Assembly: GCF_041379765.1 (NCBI RefSeq)
Contig: NZ_CP166919.1
Coordinates: 62,001 to 126,000, forward strand
Direction of reading: 5' to 3'
DNA: 64,000 nt
Origin: Thalassotalea sp. Sam97
GTDB taxonomy: Bacteria; Pseudomonadota; Gammaproteobacteria; Enterobacterales; Alteromonadaceae
How positions within the stretch are numbered: position 1 is the stretch's first letter; the number at the start of each line of letters is the position of its first letter. Below, one piece after another: positions 9,507 to 18,512 of this stretch. A program made the position numbers and the translations under genes. The notes under the pieces are model-generated. The model worked only from the letters and a program-made list of their open reading frames with translations, was not told the origin of the DNA and searched no databases.

Positions 9507-10373
9507 TTAAACGTTAATGGCACCCTTCAGTTTACCTAATGCGTTTTTTTCTAATTGGCGAACACGCTCTGCAGATATTTGATACTTGTCTGCTAAGTCT
9601 TGTAGCGTCGATTTGTTTTCATCTAACCAGCGGGTTTTGATGATATCTTGGCTACGATCGTCAAGTGTTGCCATAGCGTGCACCAACTGGGTATTAACAT
9701 GATTATCCCAATCGGCAGACTCTACTTGCTCCGATAAATCTGAATCATCATCTTGCAAGTATTGCGCAGGTGCAAACGTACCGGTCGATCCTGCACCATC
9801 GTCGTCGCTATCGGTTAAGTCAAAAGCTTGATCGCTACTTGCCATGCGGTTTTCCATTTCAACAACATCTTTAGCGCTAACGCCAAGTGTTTCTGCAACG
9901 GTGTTAACCTCATCTTGGCTAAACCAACCTAGACGCTTCTTATTTTTACGCAAATTGAAAAACAGTTTACGCTGCGCTTTAGTTGTCGCAATTTTGACAA
10001 TACGCCAGTTTTTCAAAACAAATTCGTGGATTTCCGCTTTGATCCAATGTACCGCGAAAGATACAAGGCGCACCCCAACTTCAGGGTTAAAACGTTTTAC
10101 CGCCTTCATCAAGCCGATATTACCCTCTTGAATAAGGTCAGCTTGCGGTAAGCCATAGCCTGAATAGCTTTTGGCAATATGAATGACAAAGCGAAGGTGT
10201 GACATGATCAATTCTTGTGCGGCATTTAAATCATTGTCATAGTGAAGCTTAGAGGCTAATTCTTGCTCACGCTCGGCCGACAACATTGGAATGCCATATG
10301 CCATTTGTACATAGGACTCAATGCTGCCACTTTGTGGAACAGTAAGTGCCATTGATTGTACGTTATTAGTCAT
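9507..10373 (-). CDS. rpoH: RNA polymerase heat-shock sigma factor RpoH (sigma-32)
   Basis: A 288-residue group 3 sigma-70-family factor. Region 2 (SHLRFVIHIAKSY ... LIQEGNIGLMKAV) lies at about 55-95, the RpoH box QRKLFFNLR follows near 130, and the C-terminal helix-turn-helix (LQDLADKYQISAERVRQLE) recognises heat-shock -35 elements. The start ATG is preceded by AAGGGG. It is followed, downstream on the opposite strand, by rep. Upstream are ftsX, ftsE and ftsY in the same direction, the standard gammaproteobacterial ftsYEX-rpoH order. The 298-base gap to ftsX makes an own promoter likely. Thermosensor structure in the mRNA was not assessed. Confidence 0.97.
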   Translation of the reverse strand: MTNNVQSMALTVPQSGSIESYVQMAYGIPMLSAEREQELASKLHYDNDLNAAQELIMSHLRFVIHIAKSYSGYGLPQADLIQEGNIGLMKAVKRFNPEVGVRLVSFAVHWIKAEIHEFVLKNWRIVKIATTKAQRKLFFNLRKNKKRLGWFSQDEVNTVAETLGVSAKDVVEMENRMASSDQAFDLTDSDDDGAGSTGTFAPAQYLQDDDSDLSEQVESADWDNHVNTQLVHAMATLDDRSQDIIKTRWLDENKSTLQDLADKYQISAERVRQLEKNALGKLKGAINV

Positions 10374-10671
10374 CTATACCCCTTAAATTACTCGTCTTGT
10401 CGCGCTATAGCGCGTCATTCGCAGCCACTTCTTGTAGCTTAGTTTTTGGATACTATCATAGCTATTTCAAGATCGCTAATATAAAAAAGTGTATGATGCA
10501 ATCGAAAAATACGACTATCTTAGTTTGTCAGTTAAAGTATATGTCATTATGTGGATTTTGCCTTGCATACCACGGTTGTTGAGCACTTGCTAGGCTTCGC
10601 TATGTTATTGATAGATATGAACTTTTGTTGAAATTCACATTCCATCAACGGCAACTTGTAGATTAGACAGG
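10374..10671 (-). other. 298-base region between ftsX and rpoH (rpoH promoter region)
   Basis: No convincing gene. It presumably holds the rpoH promoters and 5' leader, since in relatives rpoH is read from several promoters in this gap. No confident sigma-70 or sigma-E hexamers could be fixed by eye. Confidence 0.45.
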
Positions 10672-11646
10672 TTATTCTGCGCTCGGTTCAATATCACGTA
10701 TGTGTTTGCGTACCGAGATATAACTGCCCAATAAACCAAGAATAATTGCCGTCAAGATCAGCAGTATATTGTCACTAAAGGTCAGCGTTTGTAAGGTAAA
10801 TTGGCTATCGTAAAGTTGCGCAACGTCGATAATGGCAATATTTAAATAAGCAGCTAACCCTGATGCTGTGAGCGCTGACAATAGCCCACCAAACAAGCCG
10901 TACCAAAAACCCGTGTACATAAAAGGACGTTGAATGAAAGCATCTGTAGCACCGACCATTTTCATAACACTGATGGTATTTTTTTGGTTAAGAATGGCTA
11001 AGCGGATGGTATTGCCAATAATGAGCACGACAGACAGACTCAGTAACAGCGCTAATGAAGCGACAATGTCTTGTATCAAAGTCATCATTGCTTGTAAACG
11101 CGTTAGCCACTCTAAGTCCAGTTTTGCTTGTGCGACTTCACGCTCTTTTTCAATTTTGGTTAGCAATTGCTTTGCAGCATTGGGTTGGCTGTTACGTTCG
11201 GTCGGGGTAACAATCAGCGTTGCCGGTAGTGGGTTACTGTCCAGATAAGCTAGCGCTTTACCAAAACCCGATAACGCTTTAAATTCTTCAAGTGCTTGCT
11301 CCGAACTAATAAAATTAACTGACTTTACCTCTGGATATAAGCGAATTCGACTAACAATATTCTGTGCCGCTTTGTCATTGGTGTCCAATTTTAGGAAAAC
11401 GTTAATTTGTGCCGCAGAATCCCAGTTTGTCGTTATTTGCTGCGCATTTTTGCTAAATAAATGCAAGGTAGCAGGCAACGCTAAGCTTATGCCAAGCACT
11501 AATATGGTCATGATCGAGGCCATAGGTGTGCGCCATAAGTTACCCAAACTTGCTATAGCTTGTTGTAAATGACGTATCGGTAGCATTACTAGAGCGGTTA
11601 ATGAAAACCTTGAACGATCGCGAAATTGATTATGATCTTTACTCAT
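10672..11646 (-). CDS. ftsX: Cell division ABC transporter permease subunit FtsX
   Basis: About 324 residues with the FtsX fold: a cytoplasmic N-terminus, TM1 at about 40-62, a periplasmic domain, and three TM segments in the last 140 residues, ending in cytoplasm (SVRKHIRDIEPSAE). With FtsE it forms the divisome complex that activates cell-wall amidases through EnvC-type partners. The second of two adjacent ATGs (11646) lies at the best distance from AAGGGG; a frame from TTG 11661 is less likely. The start overlaps the ftsE end, which indicates translational coupling. Confidence 0.94.
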   Translation of the reverse strand: MSKDHNQFRDRSRFSLTALVMLPIRHLQQAIASLGNLWRTPMASIMTILVLGISLALPATLHLFSKNAQQITTNWDSAAQINVFLKLDTNDKAAQNIVSRIRLYPEVKSVNFISSEQALEEFKALSGFGKALAYLDSNPLPATLIVTPTERNSQPNAAKQLLTKIEKEREVAQAKLDLEWLTRLQAMMTLIQDIVASLALLLSLSVVLIIGNTIRLAILNQKNTISVMKMVGATDAFIQRPFMYTGFWYGLFGGLLSALTASGLAAYLNIAIIDVAQLYDSQFTLQTLTFSDNILLILTAIILGLLGSYISVRKHIRDIEPSAE

Positions 11647-12331
11647 CATTATCCCCTTCAACGCTATCGTTAATACCGTCGGTAATCATTCGTCCGTCTT
11701 TTAACGTTAACGTGCGATATTTCATGCGCGCAATAAGCCCTAAGTCATGCGTTGCGATAAGCACGCTAACCCCAACCGAATTAAATTCTTCAAACAATTT
11801 GAGGATGTCCCAAGATAGCTTAGGATCAAGGTTTCCTGTTGGTTCATCGGCAAGAATGATGGGGGGTTTATTAACGATGGCGCGGGCAATACCAACGCGC
11901 TGTTGTTCGCCCCCAGAGAGCATGTATGGGTAGCATTTACTTTTGTTACCCAAGCCCACCTTATCAAGCGCGACATGCACCCTTTTTTTGATTTCGCTTA
12001 GGCTTTGATTTTCGATGACTAAGGGCAAGGCAACGTTATCGAATACGGTGCGATCGGTAAGCAAGTTATGATTTTGAAAGATCATACCGATATTGCGGCG
12101 CATGTAAGGTATTTGCCGATAAGCAATATTAGAGACATCGCGGTTATTTATATATACCCGACCAGAGGTCGGTTTTTCCATAACGCTGATTAATTTTAGT
12201 AAGGTACTTTTACCCGCACCAGAGTGGCCAGTTAAAAATACCATTTCTCCTTTGTCGAGAGAAAAGTTGATATTTTTTAGCGCACTAAAGCCACCTGGGT
12301 ACGTCTTGTTTACAGCGTTAAAGCGGATCAT
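11639..12331 (-). CDS. ftsE: Cell division ATP-binding protein FtsE
   Basis: A 230-residue ABC ATPase of normal length. Walker A GHSGAGKS is at 35-42, the Q-loop follows, the signature is LSGGEQQR, Walker B is ILADEPTG, and the H-loop is ATHDLGL. It partners FtsX at the septal ring. The stop overlaps the ftsX start by a few bases, and ftsY lies 52 bases upstream on the same strand, so ftsYEX is read as one operon. Confidence 0.97.
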   Translation of the reverse strand: MIRFNAVNKTYPGGFSALKNINFSLDKGEMVFLTGHSGAGKSTLLKLISVMEKPTSGRVYINNRDVSNIAYRQIPYMRRNIGMIFQNHNLLTDRTVFDNVALPLVIENQSLSEIKKRVHVALDKVGLGNKSKCYPYMLSGGEQQRVGIARAIVNKPPIILADEPTGNLDPKLSWDILKLFEEFNSVGVSVLIATHDLGLIARMKYRTLTLKDGRMITDGINDSVEGDNDE

Positions 12332-12383
12332 AGTTAATTATTATTTTTGATAAACCGTATCGTGATGCTTCACGTTAACCTGA

Positions 12384-13613
12384 TTAATCTTGTTTGGCAA
12401 ACAAGGCATCAATAAACTCTGTGTCATTAAATGGTCGTAGGTCGTCGATGCCCTCGCCCACCCCTAAATAACGGATAGGTAATTGGAATTTATCAGCTAA
12501 CGCAAATACTACCCCACCTTTTGCTGTGCCATCTAATTTAGTGATATTAATGCCCGTTAGTGGCACTGCTTCATTAAATAATTGGGTTTGGCTAACCGCG
12601 TTTTGTCCCGTGCCAGCATCGATTGTGAGCATTACCTGATGCGGCGCGTGAACATCAAGCTTCTTCATTACCCGCACGACTTTTTTCAATTCTTCCATTA
12701 AGTGTGATTTGTTTTGTAGGCGACCGGCGGTATCGGCGATCAAGATATCAACACCTTTGCTCTTTGCCGAATTGATTGCATCGAAAATAACCGAGGCACT
12801 GTCTGCGCCGGTATGCTGGGCTACAACTGGGATATCATTGCGCTCTCCCCACACTTGTAGCTGTTCTACCGCTGCTGCCCGGAAGGTGTCACCAGCAGCC
12901 AACATCACTGACTTACCTTGCGCTTGGAATTGCTTCGCTAATTTACCTATGGTTGTGGTTTTGCCAACACCATTAACACCGACCATTAAAATAACATGTG
13001 GCCCTTCGTTCATGGCAGGCTCATCGCTGGCAACCTTTGCCAAGATGTCAGCCATTTCTTGCTTCAGTAAATCATACAAGGCTTCGCCATCTTGTAATTG
13101 GGCTCGGCTGGCTTTTTCTGTCAGCGAGTCGATGATGCGCATGGTGGTGTCTACACCAACATCGGCAAGGAGCAATTGTGTTTCTAACTCTTCAAATAAC
13201 TCGTCATCGATTTTTTTATTGCGGAATAAATCAAAAATTCCGCCACCTAAATTAGCACGTGTTTTACTTAACCCTTGTTTTAAACGGGCAAAGAATCCAG
13301 GCTTCTTGGCAACTACTGGCGGCCCTGCATTTTCTTCTCTAGCCGTTGAATTTACGTCGTCAGTATGTGACTCGTTGACATTTTCTGGAGCTTGTTCTTC
13401 ACTTTCCTTTGCTATGTCATCAGCATCAGAAGATGGCGCTATATCGATCACAGTCGATTCATCACTAACGGAAGCCGGTTGAGATGACGGCTGGTCAATG
13501 ATGTCAGCAGATGCAGACTCTTGTTGAGATTGTTGATTTTGCTCGCTAACGTTGTCGTCGCGTTGCTGCTTATCTTTTTTAAACCAGCCAAAAAGGCCTT
13601 TCTTCTTTGCCAT
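12384..13613 (-). CDS. ftsY: Signal recognition particle receptor FtsY
   Basis: About 409 residues when started at ATG 13613 (MAKKKGLFGWFKK), the usual amphipathic membrane-targeting start; a longer frame from 13673 adds 20 unconserved residues. An acidic, Gln/Glu-rich A domain covers about 15-110. It is followed by the NG domain with GVNGVGKTTTIGKL (G1), DTAGR (G3) and TKLDGTAKGG (G4). FtsY docks ribosome-bound SRP to SecYEG through its GTPase. It is the first gene of ftsYEX and divergent from rsmD. Confidence 0.97.
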   Translation of the reverse strand: MAKKKGLFGWFKKDKQQRDDNVSEQNQQSQQESASADIIDQPSSQPASVSDESTVIDIAPSSDADDIAKESEEQAPENVNESHTDDVNSTAREENAGPPVVAKKPGFFARLKQGLSKTRANLGGGIFDLFRNKKIDDELFEELETQLLLADVGVDTTMRIIDSLTEKASRAQLQDGEALYDLLKQEMADILAKVASDEPAMNEGPHVILMVGVNGVGKTTTIGKLAKQFQAQGKSVMLAAGDTFRAAAVEQLQVWGERNDIPVVAQHTGADSASVIFDAINSAKSKGVDILIADTAGRLQNKSHLMEELKKVVRVMKKLDVHAPHQVMLTIDAGTGQNAVSQTQLFNEAVPLTGINITKLDGTAKGGVVFALADKFQLPIRYLGVGEGIDDLRPFNDTEFIDALFAKQD

Positions 13614-13810
13614 AGAATTCGTTTTATAATCGTTGCTGTGCCATCGCATTAAACTGCTGCAGATTAACCGCAAGAGCGGTCATTTTACAGAATTTTCATT
13701 GGTAACTTGCTATGATAGCGCACAAGGTTAGTGGAATGTGCATATAATATCATCAACCTTCACGCTGAAAAACCAGCAACATAGATATTCGCAGGAAATT
13801 TAGAAAGTTC

Positions 13811-14401
13811 ATGGCAAAAAAACGTAATTTAGCGAAAGCACCGAGCACTTCGGGGCAAGTGCGTATTATTGCAGGTAAGTATCGTGGTCGAAAATTGCCG
13901 GTACTTGATCACCAAGGTTTGCGACCTACCACTGATCGCGTTAAGGAAACCGTGTTTAATTGGCTGATGTTCGATATCGCCGGCGCGCACTGCTTAGATT
14001 GTTACGCAGGTTCGGGTGGCCTCGGCTTTGAAGCGTTATCTCGAGGGGCTGAGCATGTGAGTTTTTATGAGCTAGATAAGGGAGCAAGTAAACAACTGCA
14101 AACGAATATCCAGCAACTCAATGCTAGCAATGCAAGTATCCGCCAAGGCGATTGCTTGCAATTATTAGCAAGTGAAGGTAATCGTTTTGATGTTGTTTTT
14201 ATTGACCCGCCATTTCGCCAAGGCTTAGCAGAAAAGACGATCGCGCTATTGCAGCAGAAGCAGCTACTGAATTCAAAGGCGCTAGTGTACGTAGAGGTTG
14301 AAAGTGATAAAAGCAACTTACCTATGCCGCCTAATTGGCGTCAGTTGAAAGAGAAAGTGGCAGGCCAAGTGACCTACCGCTTATATCGCGTTGCTGAATA
14401 A
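13811..14401 (+). CDS. rsmD: 16S rRNA (guanine(966)-N(2))-methyltransferase RsmD
   Basis: A 196-residue SAM-dependent methyltransferase. The N-terminal RIIAGKYRGRKLPV block binds RNA, DCYAGSGGLGFEAL is the SAM motif I, and DPPF is the N6/N2 methyltransferase motif IV. It methylates G966 of 16S rRNA in the 30S subunit. It lies divergent from ftsY across 197 bases, the conserved neighbourhood in gammaproteobacteria. It ends ten bases from the stop of the convergent dodecin gene. Confidence 0.95.
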   Translation: MAKKRNLAKAPSTSGQVRIIAGKYRGRKLPVLDHQGLRPTTDRVKETVFNWLMFDIAGAHCLDCYAGSGGLGFEALSRGAEHVSFYELDKGASKQLQTNIQQLNASNASIRQGDCLQLLASEGNRFDVVFIDPPFRQGLAEKTIALLQQKQLLNSKALVYVEVESDKSNLPMPPNWRQLKEKVAGQVTYRLYRVAE

Positions 14402-14411
14402 CTGGTTTGGT

Positions 14412-14627
14412 TTAGCTGTATCTTAATCTAAAGCCAACTTTGATCGTGACTTGATAGTGTGCGACTTTACCATCGACAATATGGCCGCGAGTTTCGACAA
14501 CTTCAAACCAGTTCATATTGGCAACGGTTTTGTTACACTCAGCCAAGGCGTTTTCAATGGCATCTTCAATCGACGTGGGTGAAGAACCGACAATTTCAAG
14601 CTTTTTGTAAGTGTGATGTTCAGACAT
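14412..14627 (-). CDS. Dodecin family flavin-binding protein
   Basis: A 71-residue protein with the dodecin core: SSPTSIEDAIENAL, then NWFEVVETRGHI with the flavin-stacking Trp, then KVAHYQVTIKVGFR. Dodecins assemble as hollow dodecamers that bind FMN/riboflavin or CoA and are thought to buffer free flavin. It is monocistronic, and a purine-rich AAAGGAGC site precedes the ATG. Confidence 0.93.
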   Translation of the reverse strand: MSEHHTYKKLEIVGSSPTSIEDAIENALAECNKTVANMNWFEVVETRGHIVDGKVAHYQVTIKVGFRLRYS

Positions 14628-14724
14628 AGCTAAGCTCCTTTCAGTAAACCAAGGTTAAACCAAGTGGTATACTGAAAAGCTTAGCTAAAAATACGCTATT
14701 TGCTTACAATATGCGGTGATTGTT

Positions 14725-15324
14725 TTAGCGGTCGATCTCGATCCCCAAGTTTGACATCCCTTCTGTAAGGGCCATTTGCTTTAGTTGTTGACACGTTTGC
14801 TGGTTCTCTTTGGCTTTTGCTAAAAACGTAACGAGCTCACGTTTACTCTCAAGCTCCCATTGCATCAACGGGTGATTATCAATATCTTGTTGTTGAATGA
14901 CGATTTCATCATTGTCAGCTTGCTCACTGGCGAGCAATATTTCCAGATAATAACTAACACTACCTTTTGATAGTAAGCTGACATTGCCGATTATTTTAGC
15001 GTCATTTTCTTGCATGCCTTGTAATAATGATCCGAGTGCCATACATACATCGAGTGCGGGATGAACACCAAAAAAATCAAAGTCATCAACATCCGGAATA
15101 ACGTCTTCGAGCTTTTCTAATTGTGCTTCGTAATTGATTTTGACTTTGCCTTGGCTTAAACGTTGCCAAATTAAGTCCAGTTGATTTCGCAATACGCTAT
15201 AGTCACCAAAGTTAGCTGCATCACTAAACATTTTATAATTTGGTAGCATGCGTTCTAACATAGCGGCGGCTAATGCTGTTTGCTGCCACATTGTTAAATC
15301 GCGTTCAGTTAAGTGTTTTTTCAC
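14725..15324 (-). CDS. YjaG family protein (DUF416)
   Basis: About 200 residues, start taken as GTG 15324 (VKKHLTERDL) because an AGG lies eight bases before it; a TTG frame from 15357 has no such site. It matches the all-helical YjaG/DUF416 family in the segments MLERMLPNYKMF, LDLIWQ, FFGVHPALDVCMALGSLL and the acidic EDVIPDVDDFDF loop. The function of the family is unknown. A terminator separates it from the coiled-coil gene upstream, so it likely has its own promoter. Confidence 0.85.
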   Translation of the reverse strand: MKKHLTERDLTMWQQTALAAAMLERMLPNYKMFSDAANFGDYSVLRNQLDLIWQRLSQGKVKINYEAQLEKLEDVIPDVDDFDFFGVHPALDVCMALGSLLQGMQENDAKIIGNVSLLSKGSVSYYLEILLASEQADNDEIVIQQQDIDNHPLMQWELESKRELVTFLAKAKENQQTCQQLKQMALTEGMSNLGIEIDR

Positions 15325-15351
15325 ATTATTGCCTATCGAGGTTATGTTATA

Positions 15352-15388
15352 TGGCAAAAAAATTGCGCTAATTATAGCGCAATTTTGT
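15352..15388 (-). terminator. Rho-independent terminator after the coiled-coil gene
   Basis: A 12-bp perfect inverted repeat, 15359-15370 with 15375-15386, around a four-base loop. On the minus strand the stem is followed by seven T. It lies 27 bases after the stop of the coiled-coil gene and overlaps the region just upstream of the YjaG-like gene. Confidence 0.85.
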
Positions 15389-15414
15389 ATTAGCTTTGCT
15401 AGTAAATCTTGCGA

Positions 15415-17298
15415 TTAAGCACTGGCTGTTAATTGCTTCTGTGCATATTCAAACTTGAGGCGATACTCGGTTAGTTGATTCTGTAACTCGCCAAGTTCGT
15501 CATCAATGCGCTTCTTCAGTTCGTAATTTTCGTCTCGCAAGGCTTTTAGCGTGGCACGAATTTGTTCGTCACTGGCATCTTGCTTAGCCCGTAGATTCGC
15601 GTTTTTCTCGAAGAAATCCGCTGATTTTTGTCGCTCTTGTTGCAGTTGTTGTTGCACTTTTTGCAATGCTTGCTGATCATTTGCATGATCTTTGCGTTTG
15701 CTATCTAGCTGCAGTTGTAATGCATCCAGCTTTTGATTCAATGTTGCTATGGTGTCATCAGATGCTTTTTGTAGTTTACTCAACCTTTGTTTTTCGTGTG
15801 CTAGTTGCTCGCTTAGTGTATCCACACGGTGTTGCAAGTCGCGTTGTATCGTATCACCTTGCTGCTGTACCGAGCTGAGTTGCTGCTTAAAATCATCGAT
15901 CAGGTCGGCTTTTTCTTGTTCTTTGCTGTTGCGCGCTGCTTCAAGCTGTTTTTCGAGCGTTTCATACTGTGCTTCAAGACTCGCTATGCCTTGCTGCTGC
16001 TTATGTAAACTTTTCTCTAAGTCAGATTTTTGCTTGTTTATCGACAGGTTTTCCTGATTTGACTGGTCCAATTGTTGCTGCAGCTTTTCAATTCGTTCAG
16101 ATAATGGCACCGTTGCATCATGCAGTTGCTGTTTATATTGCTTTTCTACTGACACCGTATGTTGCTGTTCAGCCGACAATGTTTGCTTTAATTTTTTAAG
16201 CTCTGCCTGAGATTGTTCTGCAGATGATTTATAACGTTCGAGTTGCTGAGATAACTGTTTAATTTGTGTCTGGCTATTGCTAGCGGACTGATCATACTCA
16301 CTGATTTTAAGCTCCAGTTTTTGTTGTTGCTTTTGGTGTTGGGCGGTGAGTTTATTCACGTCACTTTGGAGTTTTTTCTCGATGGCTAGTTTTTCTCTGC
16401 TGAGTTTTTTATTATCTTGCTGAGCCGCTTGCAGTGACTCTGTTAATGACGTCAGTTGTAGTGCTTGCTGTCGACTATTGTCTTCACTAGTCGCCAGCCT
16501 TTGTTCCAGTTCTTGGATTACAGTACTGCTTGAACCTACCGCTTTCTCAAGGTTTTTCAATTTTTGCTGATGTTGTTTTTTCTGCTTGGCAACCGCACTT
16601 TGGTGTTGTTTAGATTGCTCTTCTACTTGTTGTTTTAATTGCTCAACTTGTTGCAGCAGTGCTTGCTCTTGCTGTATGAGTTGTTGCTTATCTGTTTGCC
16701 ACTGTTGTTGCTCTAATTGCAGCGTTGCTAAGGTGGCCGATTCAGATTTGCTGAGTTTGGTTAGTTCGGCAATTTTATGATCGCGACTCTGTTTTAATTC
16801 TTCATATTGTCGTTCAAGTTGGCTTAATTGGTGAGTATACTCCTGTGCTTGCTTGTGCAGATTTTTGTTTTCTTCAGTAAGCGGAGTGAGTTGCGATTGC
16901 AACATTTCTCTATTTTGCTTGGTTAGCCGTAACTCTTCATTGCGAGATTCTTCCTCACGCAATTTGATTTTAAGGTGGGTCTTAAATTGCAGCATTTGCT
17001 CCTGCAGCTTTTTAAATCGAGTTTCGCTGTGCAGTAGCTTTTTCTTGAGCTGTTCTATTTCGCTGTATTTTAGATTAACAGAGTCTAGCTTTGACTGACT
17101 TAGTTTCTCATGAACTAAGTTATATTTTTTATCGAGCTCTTGCTTCTGTTGCAATAGAGCTTGTTGTTTTTCTTGCTCGGCATTGTCTGTAATCTTTTGC
17201 GTTAATTGATTAAATTTGTCTTCAAGTTGCACAAAAATATCACCAGCGAGTTGCTGTAAATATTCTTCCATTTCTTGATTTATTACCGACTTACTCAT
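15415..17298 (-). CDS. Large Gln/Glu/Lys-rich coiled-coil protein of unknown function
   Basis: A 627-residue protein predicted to be coiled coil from about residue 30 to 610, with heptad-like spacing of Leu/Ile and very high Gln, Lys, Glu and Ser. No signal peptide, membrane segment or enzymatic motif is visible, so it should be cytoplasmic. The start MSKSVINQEM follows a GGTGA-like site. SMC-like or TolA/KfrA-like analogies would rest only on composition, and there are no Walker motifs. It lies between marC and the YjaG-like gene and ends in its own terminator. A structural or cell-shape role is possible but not shown. Confidence 0.8.
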   Translation of the reverse strand: MSKSVINQEMEEYLQQLAGDIFVQLEDKFNQLTQKITDNAEQEKQQALLQQKQELDKKYNLVHEKLSQSKLDSVNLKYSEIEQLKKKLLHSETRFKKLQEQMLQFKTHLKIKLREEESRNEELRLTKQNREMLQSQLTPLTEENKNLHKQAQEYTHQLSQLERQYEELKQSRDHKIAELTKLSKSESATLATLQLEQQQWQTDKQQLIQQEQALLQQVEQLKQQVEEQSKQHQSAVAKQKKQHQQKLKNLEKAVGSSSTVIQELEQRLATSEDNSRQQALQLTSLTESLQAAQQDNKKLSREKLAIEKKLQSDVNKLTAQHQKQQQKLELKISEYDQSASNSQTQIKQLSQQLERYKSSAEQSQAELKKLKQTLSAEQQHTVSVEKQYKQQLHDATVPLSERIEKLQQQLDQSNQENLSINKQKSDLEKSLHKQQQGIASLEAQYETLEKQLEAARNSKEQEKADLIDDFKQQLSSVQQQGDTIQRDLQHRVDTLSEQLAHEKQRLSKLQKASDDTIATLNQKLDALQLQLDSKRKDHANDQQALQKVQQQLQQERQKSADFFEKNANLRAKQDASDEQIRATLKALRDENYELKKRIDDELGELQNQLTEYRLKFEYAQKQLTASA

Positions 17299-17478
17299 AG
17301 GTGACCCTGTCGCTTATTATTGTTGTTGCCAAACAGAACATAGTAATTTTTTTATTTAACCACGTTTCTCATTTTTTAAAAAGTCTATAGTTGCTTTATG
17401 TTGTTGGTTATGTTGATAAAAACGATGTTTAGCTGTGTTTTTCGCTGTCTTATCGGTGTTATCGCTGAATTTGGCTTA

Positions 17479-18063
17479 TCAGCGCAGGTATTGAGCAATG
17501 CCATCAAGCAACATTTGTACGGCAATCATCACCAAGATCATCCCCATTAGACGCTCCATAGCAACTAAACCTCGAATGCCCAATAACTGTTGAAACAGTC
17601 GAGAGAAAAATAAGATAACGGCGCTTACAAACCAGGCAATAATGAGTGCCACAGTCCAGTCAAGCATTCTATTGGGATCTTGGTTAGCCATTAAAATTAA
17701 TGCGGCTAAAATGGAAGGCCCGGCGACCAATGGAACCGCAAGAGGTACAAGAAAGGGCTCTTCGCCTTCAGGCATTCCGCTAACAGAGCCATGAACAGGA
17801 AAGATCATTTTCACGGCGATTAAAAATAGGATAATCCCTCCCGCAATCGATACCGATTCTTGACGCAAATGAAGGAAATCGAGGATGCTTTGCCCTGCAT
17901 AAAGAAAAAACAGCATAATGATGAGAGCAAATAATAACTCTCGAATTAAAATAAGTCGCTGACGTTTTTCATCAATGCCTTTTAGTACAGAGATGAATAT
18001 GGGGAGATTGCCTAGCGGATCCATGATTAAAAATAGGGTAACTGCGGCAGTTAAGATATCCAT
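17479..18063 (-). CDS. MarC/YhgN family integral membrane protein
   Basis: A 194-residue polytopic protein with six predicted membrane segments. It has the family motifs FLIMDPLGNLPIF near the N-terminus and VPLAVPLVAGPSILAALI in the middle. MarC proteins were once linked to multiple antibiotic resistance, which was later withdrawn; the substrate remains unknown, though some relatives carry a NAAT (neutral amino-acid transporter) name. The length fits the YhgN subgroup. No partner gene is adjacent. Confidence 0.9.
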   Translation of the reverse strand: MDILTAAVTLFLIMDPLGNLPIFISVLKGIDEKRQRLILIRELLFALIIMLFFLYAGQSILDFLHLRQESVSIAGGIILFLIAVKMIFPVHGSVSGMPEGEEPFLVPLAVPLVAGPSILAALILMANQDPNRMLDWTVALIIAWFVSAVILFFSRLFQQLLGIRGLVAMERLMGMILVMIAVQMLLDGIAQYLR

Positions 18064-18512
18064 GAGGGTACTTTATGTAACTGTTATTACTACTTTTAAC
18101 CATAGCAGAATTTATCGATAAGTTTAGTCGGTAAATAGTAGGCATACGATGTTAGCTAGGTTAATAGGGCATTTATTAAAGTAATGGCTAGACACACGTT
18201 GATGCTGTTATTTTCGGTTACTGCTGGCGTAGATATTGATTTTGACTATAAGGATTGAAGAGGCAACCTAAATTAATAATGGTTGATTTGGCTGTGTGGG
18301 TAATTTTGTCTGCATTGAGGCTTCCCCATGAAACTGAGATAGCAGTAATTCATTAGCTTTATCTTTCCATTGTTCACGCGAATGTTGTTTTTACAGTAGC
18401 TTGATGCTTGCTATGGGAGATGTACTTGATTTTTTGGGGGGGACAGGATAGCCGAGTGCTTAAAACGGCTATCCATATTCATTTGATTAAAGTTACTTAC
18501 AGTACTGCATCG
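18064..18512. other. 449-base intergenic region with a hairpin near the wzi end
   Basis: No gene was found. A 9-bp inverted repeat (GGATAGCCG 18446-18454 with CGGCTATCC 18466-18474) lies 39 bases past the stop of the minus-strand Wzi-like gene. It lacks a clear T run, so it may be an mRNA-end hairpin or weak terminator. A run of seven G lies at about 18436-18442. Confidence 0.4.

Noticed and set aside
16586..16780. Cys-rich frame opposite the coiled-coil gene
   Set aside because: The Cys-rich translation is the antisense of Gln-rich CAA/CAG codons in the real gene and is an artefact of composition.
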